Below, in pieces: positions 7,220 to 14,477 of a stretch of 64,000 bases of DNA (position 1 is its first letter; the number at the start of each line of letters is the position of its first letter). Made by a program: the position numbers and the translations under genes. Origin of the DNA: Chloroflexota bacterium (GTDB lineage: Bacteria > Chloroflexota > Chloroflexia > Thermomicrobiales > UBA6265); contig JAEWEG010000080.1 in NCBI GenBank assembly GCA_023389575.1, positions 1 through 64,000 on the forward strand, given 5' to 3'. The notes under the pieces were generated by a model. That model had not been told where the DNA came from. It worked only from the letters and a program-made list of their open reading frames with translations, and did not search any database.

Positions 7220-10200
7220 ATGTATACCGAGCTTCACCTCCATACCGCATACTCCTTCCTCGACGGCGCGTCCCTTCCGGAAGACCTCATCAACCAGGCG
7301 GTGTTCCTCGGCTACCGGTCCCTCGCCATCACCGACCACGACGGTCTCCACGGCGCCATGGAGTTCGCCCAACTCGCGCGGACAGCCGGAATCACCCCCA
7401 TCACCGGCGCCGAAATCACCCTCGCCGACGGGTCCCACCTCACCCTTCTCGTCGAATCGCGCGGTGGGTATGCCAATCTTTGCCGCCTGCTCACAAACCT
7501 CCATCATGGCCGCCCTCCGCTCCCCGTCATCCTTGAAGACGACGGCGACCCCATCGGCGATGACGGCTCCGAACTCATCCTCTCCCACCTATCCGATCAC
7601 GCCGAAGGACTCATCCTCCTCACCGGCTGCCGCAACGGCCAGCTTGCCCGGCTCGTCGATGCCGGGCGCCTCGCCGATGCCCGCCGCGTTCTCGACCAGT
7701 ACATCGCCTGGTTCGGCCCTCAAAACGTCTTCGTCGAGCTCCAGCAGAACTTCGTCTTCGGCGACACCCCGCGCATCGAACGCCTTGTCAACCTCGCCAA
7801 CGATCGCGATGTCCGCTACGTCGCCACCGGCAACGTTCACTACCACCACCCAGATCGTCACCACCTTCAGGATGTCATCGTCGCCATCAAGCACCGCTCC
7901 ACCCTTGATGGCGCCCATCGCGAACGCCGTCCCAACGCCGAGTTCTATCTCCACTCCCCAGAGGAGATGGAAACCATCTTCCAGAACCATCCCGAAGCCA
8001 TTCGCTCCACCGAGCTGATCGCCGAACGCTGCGCCAGCTTCAATCTCACCACCGATCTCGGCTACGGCTTCCCTGATTACCGGCTCGAAAGCGGCGAATC
8101 ACAGGACACCATCCTCGCTCGCGCCTGCTGGGACGAATTCGCCCGCAAGTATCCAGAAAGCACACGGGAAGCACGCGACCGCCTTGCCGAAGAACTGCGG
8201 CTTATCGCCAAACTCGGTCTGTCCGGCTTCTTCCTCATCTATCGCGACCTGCTCCAGCTCAGCAAGGAAATCGCCGCCGAACTCCGTGGTCCAAACCGCA
8301 CCGGCTCCCGGAGCTTCCTGCCACCCGGCCGTGGTCGAGGCTCGGCCGTCAGCTCCATTGTCTGCTACCTGATCGGCCTCTCACCGATCGACCCCATCGA
8401 GCACAATCTCTACCTTGGCCGGTTCCTCAACGAAGACCTGGGCTCGGTTCCCGACATCGATATCGACTTCCCCCGCGAAATCCGGGAGAAGATGATCGAG
8501 CGCGTCTACGAGGTCTACGGCGCCGATCACGCCGCGCTCGTCTGCGCGTTTTCCACCTATCGCCTCCGCAGCGCCGTCCGCGATGTTGGCAAGGTCCTCG
8601 GACTCCCGCCCGCCGACCTCGACCGGATCGCCCGGCTCAGCGAGCCTCGTGGCGCCTCCTCGCTCGAACGGGAACTCGACCGCCTCCCGGAGTACGCCTC
8701 CCGCAAGAACGCTCCACCCTGGTCGTTCCTCATTGAGATATCCCGCCAGTTGGAGCACTTTCCCCGTCACGTCACCCAGCACGTCGGCGGCATGGTCATC
8801 TCCGCCAACCCGCTCAACGAAATCGTCCCCATCCAGCCCGCTTCCATGGATGGACGCTTCATCTGTCAGTGGGACAAGGATTCATGCGAGGATGGACGCT
8901 TCATCAAGATCGACTTCCTTGCCCTTGGCATGCTCTCGCTCGTCGAGGAATGCCTCGACACCATCGATGCCCAGGGCAACGAGCCGGTCGACCTCAGTCG
9001 CATCGACTTCGAGGATCCCGCCGTGTTCGACATGATCCAGCGTGGAGACACCGTTGGCGTGTTCCAGGTGGAAAGTCGTGCCCAGATCCAGATGATCCGC
9101 CGCACCAAACCCCGCAACCTCGAAGATCTCATTGTCCAGGTCGCCATCGTTCGACCCGGCCCCATCGTCGGTGGCGCGGTCACTCCCTTCGTCCAGCGCC
9201 GCGAGAATCCCGATTACCAACCTGAATTCGATCACCCCATTCTCGCCGATGTGCTGGACGAAACCCTCGGGGTCATCCTCTATCAGGAACAGGTTGTCCA
9301 GGTCGCCGAGGTCCTCGCCGGGTTCCGCCCTGGCCAGGCCGACCAACTCCGCCGCGCCATGACCCGCAAGCGCTCCACCGAGGCCATGCAATCCATGAAA
9401 GACGAGTTCATCGCTGGGTGTCTCAACAATCCCTGCGATCCCCCCGTCACCCGCGAAATCGCCGAACGGGTCTTCTTCAAGCTTTCTGGCTTCGCCGAGT
9501 ACGGCTTTCCCAAGAGCCACGCCGCCGCCTTCGGCCTGCTCGCCTACCAGTCATGCTGGCTGAAACACTACTATCCCGCCGAATTCCTCTGCGCCCTGCT
9601 CAACAACCAGCCGATGGGGTTTTACGCTCCCCACGTCCTCATCAACGATGGCAAGCGCTCTGGACTCCGTATCATCCGCCCCGATATCAACCTCAGCCAG
9701 TACGACTGCACCATTGAAGGGAAGAAAACGATCCGGATCGGATTTTCCTATGTCAAGGGACTGGCCGAGGATGACGCCCTCCGCCTGATCGAGGACCGCC
9801 GCCGCAACGGGGACTACCGTTCCCTCGCCGATCTCGTCCGCCGCGTTCCGCTCCGCGTTGATACCCTGGAAAACCTAATCGCGGCTGGCGCCTGCGACGA
9901 CTTCGGCCTGCAACGCCGCGAAATGCTGTGGCAAATCGGGCTCTTCATCACCCCCACCCGGTTCGGCGCCCGCAAGGGAAACAAGACCCAGGGCCGCCAG
10001 CTCTCGCTGGACCTTCCCACCGCCCAGGATCACGTTGAACTGCCAGCCACCACGTCCTGGGAACGCATGACCGATGAGTACCGCATCCTCGGCCTCACCA
10101 CCAAGTTCCATCCCCTTATGTTGCTGCGGAACCACTTCCCCAAACACATGATGTCCACGAAGGATCTCGAAAACCTGCCCGATGGCTACCGCATCCAGAT

Positions 10201-10591
10201 TCCCGGCCTCATCGTCTGTCGCCAGCGTCCAGGCACCGCCAAGGGAATCACCTTCCTCCTGCTGGAAGATGAATTCGGATTGGTCAATATCATCGTCTAC
10301 CCGGATCTCTACGAGCGCCAGCGTCTCGAAGTCCGCTCAACTCCAATGCTGGTCGTGGAAGGCAAGCTTCAACTCGCGAACAACAACGTCAACATCATCG
10401 CCGAACGCCTGCTACCTCTGGAGAATCACGGCGCGGTCACGCCACCCGCCCACAATGGCTGGGATATCCCACCCACGGATGACATCGATCTCTCCCGGGT
10501 TCAACTCATGCGCATCACCCACATCGAAGACCCACAGCCAACCACGGCCGATATTCGCGCCCTCGCTCCCGATGCCCACAACTACCGGTGA
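7220..10591 (+). CDS. dnaE2: Error-prone DNA polymerase III alpha subunit DnaE2
   Basis: C-family polymerase used for translesion synthesis during the SOS response. It opens with the PHP domain (ELHLHTAYSFLDGAS, ITDHDGLHG), continues with the palm carrying PDIDIDFP, where the catalytic aspartates sit, and LVCAFSTY in the DnaE2 style, then the helix-hairpin-helix region and a C-terminal OB fold (IQIPGLIVCRQRPGTAKGI, DEFGLVNIIV). The length of 1123 residues and absence of the long C-terminal tau/clamp tail separate it from replicative DnaE1. It is the last gene of the imuB cassette, 194 nt after the small gene, and converges with tilS. Confidence 0.95.
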   Translation: MYTELHLHTAYSFLDGASLPEDLINQAVFLGYRSLAITDHDGLHGAMEFAQLARTAGITPITGAEITLADGSHLTLLVESRGGYANLCRLLTNLHHGRPPLPVILEDDGDPIGDDGSELILSHLSDHAEGLILLTGCRNGQLARLVDAGRLADARRVLDQYIAWFGPQNVFVELQQNFVFGDTPRIERLVNLANDRDVRYVATGNVHYHHPDRHHLQDVIVAIKHRSTLDGAHRERRPNAEFYLHSPEEMETIFQNHPEAIRSTELIAERCASFNLTTDLGYGFPDYRLESGESQDTILARACWDEFARKYPESTREARDRLAEELRLIAKLGLSGFFLIYRDLLQLSKEIAAELRGPNRTGSRSFLPPGRGRGSAVSSIVCYLIGLSPIDPIEHNLYLGRFLNEDLGSVPDIDIDFPREIREKMIERVYEVYGADHAALVCAFSTYRLRSAVRDVGKVLGLPPADLDRIARLSEPRGASSLERELDRLPEYASRKNAPPWSFLIEISRQLEHFPRHVTQHVGGMVISANPLNEIVPIQPASMDGRFICQWDKDSCEDGRFIKIDFLALGMLSLVEECLDTIDAQGNEPVDLSRIDFEDPAVFDMIQRGDTVGVFQVESRAQIQMIRRTKPRNLEDLIVQVAIVRPGPIVGGAVTPFVQRRENPDYQPEFDHPILADVLDETLGVILYQEQVVQVAEVLAGFRPGQADQLRRAMTRKRSTEAMQSMKDEFIAGCLNNPCDPPVTREIAERVFFKLSGFAEYGFPKSHAAAFGLLAYQSCWLKHYYPAEFLCALLNNQPMGFYAPHVLINDGKRSGLRIIRPDINLSQYDCTIEGKKTIRIGFSYVKGLAEDDALRLIEDRRRNGDYRSLADLVRRVPLRVDTLENLIAAGACDDFGLQRREMLWQIGLFITPTRFGARKGNKTQGRQLSLDLPTAQDHVELPATTSWERMTDEYRILGLTTKFHPLMLLRNHFPKHMMSTKDLENLPDGYRIQIPGLIVCRQRPGTAKGITFLLLEDEFGLVNIIVYPDLYERQRLEVRSTPMLVVEGKLQLANNNVNIIAERLLPLENHGAVTPPAHNGWDIPPTDDIDLSRVQLMRITHIEDPQPTTADIRALAPDAHNYR

Positions 10592-10610
10592 AAACCTCGG
10601 CGAACGCAAT

Positions 10611-11651
10611 CTACGGAGCGCCGTCCGCCCGAAACACCGTGGCGCGAGACCGCGCCACCCGCACGGAGACGTCGTCGCCGATCTGGATCTCCCGGGGCGG
10701 TCCCTTGGTCTCGATGGTCCTCAGCACCTCATCAATCCGGTTGAGCGAAATCTCCAGACCCGCTGGCGCGTGTCCCCGCAGCCAGGAATGGACCAGCCGG
10801 CGACGCAGCGACACCGGCGCGCCCAGCACCACGTCCCTGGTCAGGCACGTCGGATTAGCGAGACTGGCAAGCGCGTCATTCGCCAGGGACTCGAGCAGGT
10901 CATCGTCCGCCGCGGCCAGTCCCGCGAACCGCGCCAGGTTGATCGTCGCCCCCGGCGACACGCGCTCCAGCACCGGCAACACCTCATGCCGAATCGCGTT
11001 CCTCCGGTACGAGGCATCGGCGTTGCTCTCGTCCTCGATAATCGGCACACCAAGGGTACTGGCGTACGCCCGCACGTCGTCCACGGATTCGGCCAGGAAA
11101 GGCCGCCACAACCTCAGGTTCACCGGCTCGATGGCCGCGTCCCACCACGGCACGGACATCTCGCTCATCTCCCGCATCCCACTCGCGCCACGCAGCCCCG
11201 CCCCCCGCAACAGGTGCAGCAACACGGTCTCCGCCTGATCCCGCTGGTGATGCGCCAGCGCCACCACATCGTACCCGCCAGACCGGAACTCCCCCGCGAA
11301 CGCGAGATAACGCTCCCGGCGCAACGCCTCCTCGCGGCCAACCCCCACATGAGACGCCAGCCGTCCGGCATCGATTCGGATCACCTTCACGTCGAGCCCG
11401 AGTTGCTTCACAGTCGCCCGAACCTGTTCGGCCTCCTCCGCCGAACCAGCCCGCACGCCGTGATCCACATGCAGCGCGGCCAACTGGAACGGTAACGTCC
11501 GCTTCACCGACGCAAGGGCGCCCAGCAGCGCCAGCGAATCAGCCCCGCCCGAGAACCCCACGAGCACGCTGGGCGGAGCCTCGCCTCCCAGCGCCAGCAT
11601 CGACCTCCGCAGTCGTTGCACCAGTCCAGCCTCACGTCCAGCCAAGCTCAT
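10611..11651 (-). CDS. tilS: tRNA(Ile)-lysidine synthase TilS
   Basis: Converts C34 of tRNA-Ile2(CAU) to lysidine, switching its identity from Met to Ile. The PP-loop SGGADS is at residues 34-39, preceded by VLVGFSG, and the family motifs VDHGVRAGSAEEA and HHQRDQAETVLLHLLRGAG follow; the C-terminal tail is short. 346 residues fit the family. The stop is 19 nt from the dnaE2 stop (convergent). A tRNA-CAU gene lies 137 nt upstream on the same strand, and the probable substrate tRNA is at 19339. Confidence 0.93.
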   Translation of the reverse strand: MSLAGREAGLVQRLRRSMLALGGEAPPSVLVGFSGGADSLALLGALASVKRTLPFQLAALHVDHGVRAGSAEEAEQVRATVKQLGLDVKVIRIDAGRLASHVGVGREEALRRERYLAFAGEFRSGGYDVVALAHHQRDQAETVLLHLLRGAGLRGASGMREMSEMSVPWWDAAIEPVNLRLWRPFLAESVDDVRAYASTLGVPIIEDESNADASYRRNAIRHEVLPVLERVSPGATINLARFAGLAAADDDLLESLANDALASLANPTCLTRDVVLGAPVSLRRRLVHSWLRGHAPAGLEISLNRIDEVLRTIETKGPPREIQIGDDVSVRVARSRATVFRADGAP

Positions 11652-11742
11652 ACACCTCCATCACGTACCGCCCTATCGCCCCATTCTCCCCCATCCGCCA
11701 ATCCAGACGATGTCACTTCAACTCAACACATTCCAGGCATGC

Positions 11743-11774
11743 AAAAACCCCGGAGTATGTCAGATACTCCGGGG
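11743..11774 (-). terminator. Rho-independent terminator after tRNA-Met
   Basis: Read on the minus strand, an 11-bp perfect stem (CCCCGGAGTAT and its complement, 5-nt loop) is followed by TTTTTG. It ends transcription of the tRNA before tilS. Confidence 0.85.
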
Positions 11775-11787
11775 CTTATCCTGCTCG

Positions 11788-11862
11788 TGGTGCCGACGGG
11801 TGGAATCGAACCACCGGCCAAAGGCTTATGAGTCCTTTGCTCTGCCGCTGAGCTACGTCGGC
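11788..11862 (-). tRNA. tRNA-Met (anticodon CAT), probably elongator
   Basis: On the minus strand: acceptor GCCGACG/CGTCGGC, TAGCTC D arm, anticodon loop CTCATAA, T arm GGTGG-TTCGATT-CCACC, discriminator A, encoded CCA. The acceptor resembles elongator tRNA-Met. Positions 4 and 5 are G and A, not the C-C pair that marks tRNA-Ile2 for TilS, so Met is preferred over Ile2. The A31-G39 mismatch below the loop is unusual but occurs in Met tRNAs. Confidence 0.8.
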
Positions 11863-11940
11863 ATCGGCAACGCGGAGAATGCTACCAAACCAGCCCTGCC
11901 CCGTCAAATCCCAGTCCAAAAACCGGCGATCGACGCCCTA

Positions 11941-11969
11941 TTGACAGCCAATACTACGATCCGTATAGT
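11941..11969 (+). promoter_or_regulatory. Strong sigma70 promoter of the SAM-riboswitch operon
   Basis: TTGACA (11941-11946, perfect) and TATAGT (11964-11969, 5 of 6) are spaced by 17 nt. Transcription would start near 11976, about 20 nt before the first riboswitch helix. Confidence 0.85.
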
Positions 11970-11997
11970 GACTTCCAACAAGTCAATACGATGTTGA

Positions 11998-12105
11998 CCT
12001 CATCCAGAGGGGCAGAGGGACCGGCCCGCTGAAGCCCCAGCAACCCCCCACCAGCGACTGTTGGGAAGGTGCTAAGTCCGGCAGGAACATACCTGGACGA
12101 TGAGG
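11998..12105 (+). ncRNA. SAM-I (S-box) riboswitch aptamer
   Basis: The conserved S-box core is readable: P1 CCTCATC (11998-12004) pairs perfectly with GATGAGG (12099-12105); between them are the kink-turn and P2 core AGAGGGGCAGAGGGACCGGC, the TGAAGCCCCAGCAACC strand, and the P3 side GGTGCTAAGTCC. SAM binding stabilises P1. The aptamer lies about 60 nt before a cysteine-rich leader ORF and 395 nt before the permease gene, so the whole operon should be repressed when SAM is plentiful. Confidence 0.93.
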
Positions 12106-12134
12106 GAGCACGGCAGTGATCATTCGCCGCCTCG

Positions 12135-12161
12135 CCCCTTATCTGAAAGATGAGGGGTTTT
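12135..12161 (+). terminator. Riboswitch expression platform: intrinsic terminator
   Basis: CCCCTTATC (12135-12143) pairs with GATGAGGGG (12149-12157) around loop TGAAA, followed by TTTT. The 3' arm nearly repeats the P1 3' strand, so CCTTATC (12137-12143) can instead pair with GATGAGG of P1 (12099-12105) as antiterminator. With SAM bound, P1 holds that strand and the terminator forms: an OFF switch. The same GAGGGG is the likely ribosome-binding site of the leader ORF at 12164. Confidence 0.85.
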
Positions 12162-12163
12162 CC

Positions 12164-12334
12164 GTGTCACGCAACAGTCAGGTTTCGGTACAACTCACCT
12201 CTCTCCATCAGGACCTCCCGGTCGTCCTCCGCACCGAGTCCTGTTGTTGTTCCCCCTGCGTCTGTACCAGGATCGATGGGTACGAGCTCTCCCTCCGAGC
12301 CATGGATCCATCGATCGGGCAGTACGCCAGCTAA
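12164..12334 (+). CDS. Cysteine-rich leader peptide, probable attenuator
   Basis: A 56-residue ORF starting with GTG, 6 nt after GAGGGG. The segment VQLTSLHQDLPVVLRTESCC resembles the LT-x-R-x-H-x-DL-x-R-V pattern of short leader peptides upstream of actinobacterial sulfur genes. It is followed by CCCSPCVC: three TGT codons in a row at 12242-12250, then TGC and TGT. Low Cys-tRNA would stall ribosomes here. The frame is also open from a GTG at 12116, which lacks a ribosome site. I infer a cysteine-sensing leader rather than a functional protein; the similarity is from memory and not tested. Confidence 0.6.
   Translation: MSRNSQVSVQLTSLHQDLPVVLRTESCCCSPCVCTRIDGYELSLRAMDPSIGQYAS
12271..12316 (+). 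promoter_or_regulatory. Hairpin just after the cysteine codons
   Basis: GATCGATGG (12271-12279) pairs perfectly with CCATCGATC (12308-12316); an inner GCTC/GAGC pair (12286-12289 with 12297-12300) adds a second helix. It starts 9 nt after the last Cys codon, inside the footprint of a stalled ribosome. No T-run follows, so it may be a pause or anti-structure element. Confidence 0.4.
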
Positions 12335-12396
12335 TCTCCTTCCCTTTCGCTCACACATAGATCACGGGCTAGTCGTACCCCATCGAGGGTCACGAG

Positions 12397-12444
12397 GCGT
12401 TCCCGCCACCCTCCGTCGCTGACTCGTTCGGCGATAGGGAACGC
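12397..12444 (+). promoter_or_regulatory. Second long hairpin before the permease gene
   Basis: GCGTTCCC (12397-12404) pairs with GGGAACGC (12437-12444), with an inner GTCGC/GCGAT helix. It lies in the 165-nt gap between the leader ORF and the first permease. No T-run follows. A role in attenuation or in masking the permease start is possible but unproven. Confidence 0.35.
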
Positions 12445-12499
12445 GGAGTGCCTCCTCCCAGATGGAACCGGCATACCCATCCGATCGGAGCACCCGCCA

Positions 12500-13447
12500 A
12501 TGGGCCGATATATCCTGACCCGGTTGGCCGCCGCCATACCGACCCTGATCATCCTCACCTTCGTCGCCTTCCTGCTCAACAGCGCGGCGAAGGGCGATCC
12601 CGCCCTCAACGCGCTTCGCGCCGGCGGGCAGGAACCGACGCCTCAAGCCGTCGCCGAGTACCGCGAAAAACTCGGGCTCAACGACACGCTGCCCATGCGC
12701 TACGTGCGCTGGGTCACCGACGCCGTACAGGGCGACTTCGGGCGCTCCTTCATCGACCAACGTGAGGTCAGTGAGATCCTCGGCGAGCGGCTCATGCCAA
12801 CGCTGAGACTCGGCATCGCGGCCTTCGTCTTCTCCACCCTGCTCGGCGTGAGCCTCGGTATCCTGTTCGGCCTGTTCGCCAATACCTGGATCGACCACGG
12901 CGGCCGGGTGGTGAGCCTGCTCCTCGCCTCCATCCCGTCGTTCTGGCTCGCTCTCCTGCTCATTACCTTCATCTCCGAGAAATGGCGCTTGCTTCCGGTG
13001 GCTGGATACGGTGGGTTCAAGTACATGATCCTCCCCGTCCTCGCGCTGTCGCTGGGACCTGCCGCCACGCTGATGCGGTTCACTCGCTCGGCGATGATCG
13101 AGTCCTGGCGGCAGGACTTCGTTCGCACCGCGCGCGCCAAGGGGCTCCACCAGCGGACCATGGTCCTGCGCCACGCGCTACCAAACGCGCTCCTCCCCAT
13201 AGTCACCCTCCTCGGCCTGCGATTCGGGCAAATCCTCGCCGGGGCAATCGTGATCGAAGCGATCTTTGCCTGGCCCGGCATGGGCAGCCAGCTCATCGCC
13301 GCCATCTCCGGCCGCGACCTCCCGGTGATCGGCGCCTACGTCCTCATCGCCGGTGGCATCTTCATCGTCGTGAACCTGCTCACCGACCTTAGCTACGCCT
13401 TCCTCGATCCGAGGATTCGCCTTGATATGGCTGGAGGACGATCCTGA
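12500..13447 (+). CDS. ABC transporter permease, DppB/OppB/GsiC type
   Basis: One of two inner-membrane permeases of a peptide/nickel-class importer. N-terminal YILTRLAAAIPTLIILTFVAF is the usual first membrane segment, followed by the family motif GLNDTLPMRYVRW and five more membrane segments. The ATPase-contact loop (EAA-type) reads ARAKGLHQRTMVLRHALPNA. The end EAIFAWPGMGSQL...AFLDPRIR is canonical. 315 residues. The start has GGAG about 12 nt upstream. Its stop overlaps the next start (TGATG). The riboswitch and Cys leader precede it, pointing to a sulfur-linked substrate rather than ordinary peptides. Confidence 0.92.
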   Translation: MGRYILTRLAAAIPTLIILTFVAFLLNSAAKGDPALNALRAGGQEPTPQAVAEYREKLGLNDTLPMRYVRWVTDAVQGDFGRSFIDQREVSEILGERLMPTLRLGIAAFVFSTLLGVSLGILFGLFANTWIDHGGRVVSLLLASIPSFWLALLLITFISEKWRLLPVAGYGGFKYMILPVLALSLGPAATLMRFTRSAMIESWRQDFVRTARAKGLHQRTMVLRHALPNALLPIVTLLGLRFGQILAGAIVIEAIFAWPGMGSQLIAAISGRDLPVIGAYVLIAGGIFIVVNLLTDLSYAFLDPRIRLDMAGGRS

Positions 13448-14343
13448 TGTCCATGGCAAACATCGCGGGAACGCTCCCCGCGCAACAACAGCGCACCGCG
13501 TCAAGCTGGCATCCGGTCTTCCGTCCCCTTCAGTGGGTGCGGAAACAACCGCTCGGCCTGCTGATCCCGGCGTCGCTCCTCCTGACGGCCATCCTGGCGA
13601 CCGTGCTCGCGCCGATCATCGCGCCCTACGACCCGAATGCACTCAACATGCAGCAGATGCTCGCCAGCCCGTCGGCCGAGCACCCACTTGGCACCGACCA
13701 GCTTGGGCGTGATGTCCTCAGCCGCATCCTGTATGGCGGCCGGACCACCATCCTCATGTCGCTCGTTGGGGCCTTCGCCATCGTCACTATCGGACTCGCG
13801 ATCGGCCTCGTCTCCGGTTACATCGGCGGCAAGCTCGACCTGGTCGTCTCGACCCTGCTCACGGTCCTGCTCTCGGTTCCCAGCCTCCTTCTCACGCTCG
13901 CCATCCTCGGACTCCTGGGCGCCGGCACGGAAACACTCCTCATCGCGCTCATCGGGGCCGGCTGGGCCGGGCATGCACGCATCTTCCGCTCGTCCGTCCT
14001 AGCGCTGCGCGAGACCGTCTACGTGGAGGCGGCCGAGTCCATCGGCGCGGGACGCGGACGCATCCTGATCCGCCACATCCTGCCCAACCTGCTGACCACC
14101 GTCGTAGTGCTCGGAACGCTCGATCTTGGCGCGCTCATCCTCACCATCACCAGCCTCAGCTTCCTGGGACTGGGCGTTCAACCGCCCAACGCCGACTGGG
14201 GCACGATGCTCAACGAAGCGCGCACCTATTTCGGCCAGTATCCCGTCCTCGCCCTCGCCCCGGGTATCTGCATCACCCTGGTGGCGCTTCTCTGTAACCT
14301 CGCCGGCGACGCCATTCGTGACCTCGTCGACGTAGGACGCTGA
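13447..14343 (+). CDS. ABC transporter permease, DppC/OppC type
   Basis: The partner permease. The N-terminal membrane segment (GLLIPASLLLTAILATVLAPI) and the signature EHPLGTDQLGRDVLSRILYGGR are typical for DppC, and the ATPase-contact loop reads EAAESIGAGRGRILIRHILPN. It ends GDAIRDLVDVGR in place of the commoner RDxLDPR. 298 residues. Start overlaps the preceding stop by one base, so the two subunits are probably coupled. No DppD/DppF-like ATPase follows here or elsewhere in the window. Confidence 0.92.
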   Translation: MSMANIAGTLPAQQQRTASSWHPVFRPLQWVRKQPLGLLIPASLLLTAILATVLAPIIAPYDPNALNMQQMLASPSAEHPLGTDQLGRDVLSRILYGGRTTILMSLVGAFAIVTIGLAIGLVSGYIGGKLDLVVSTLLTVLLSVPSLLLTLAILGLLGAGTETLLIALIGAGWAGHARIFRSSVLALRETVYVEAAESIGAGRGRILIRHILPNLLTTVVVLGTLDLGALILTITSLSFLGLGVQPPNADWGTMLNEARTYFGQYPVLALAPGICITLVALLCNLAGDAIRDLVDVGR

Positions 14344-14477
14344 TCATCAACCGAACGCCAATGCTCACGGGAAGGAGTTTCAGGGTGGAAATCTGTTGTA
14401 GCCGCTGGTAGCAGACGCCGGGCAAATCTTCAGCAACTCACGGGAGCCGGTATTGAGTGTCCGGCAAGGGAGTCATC

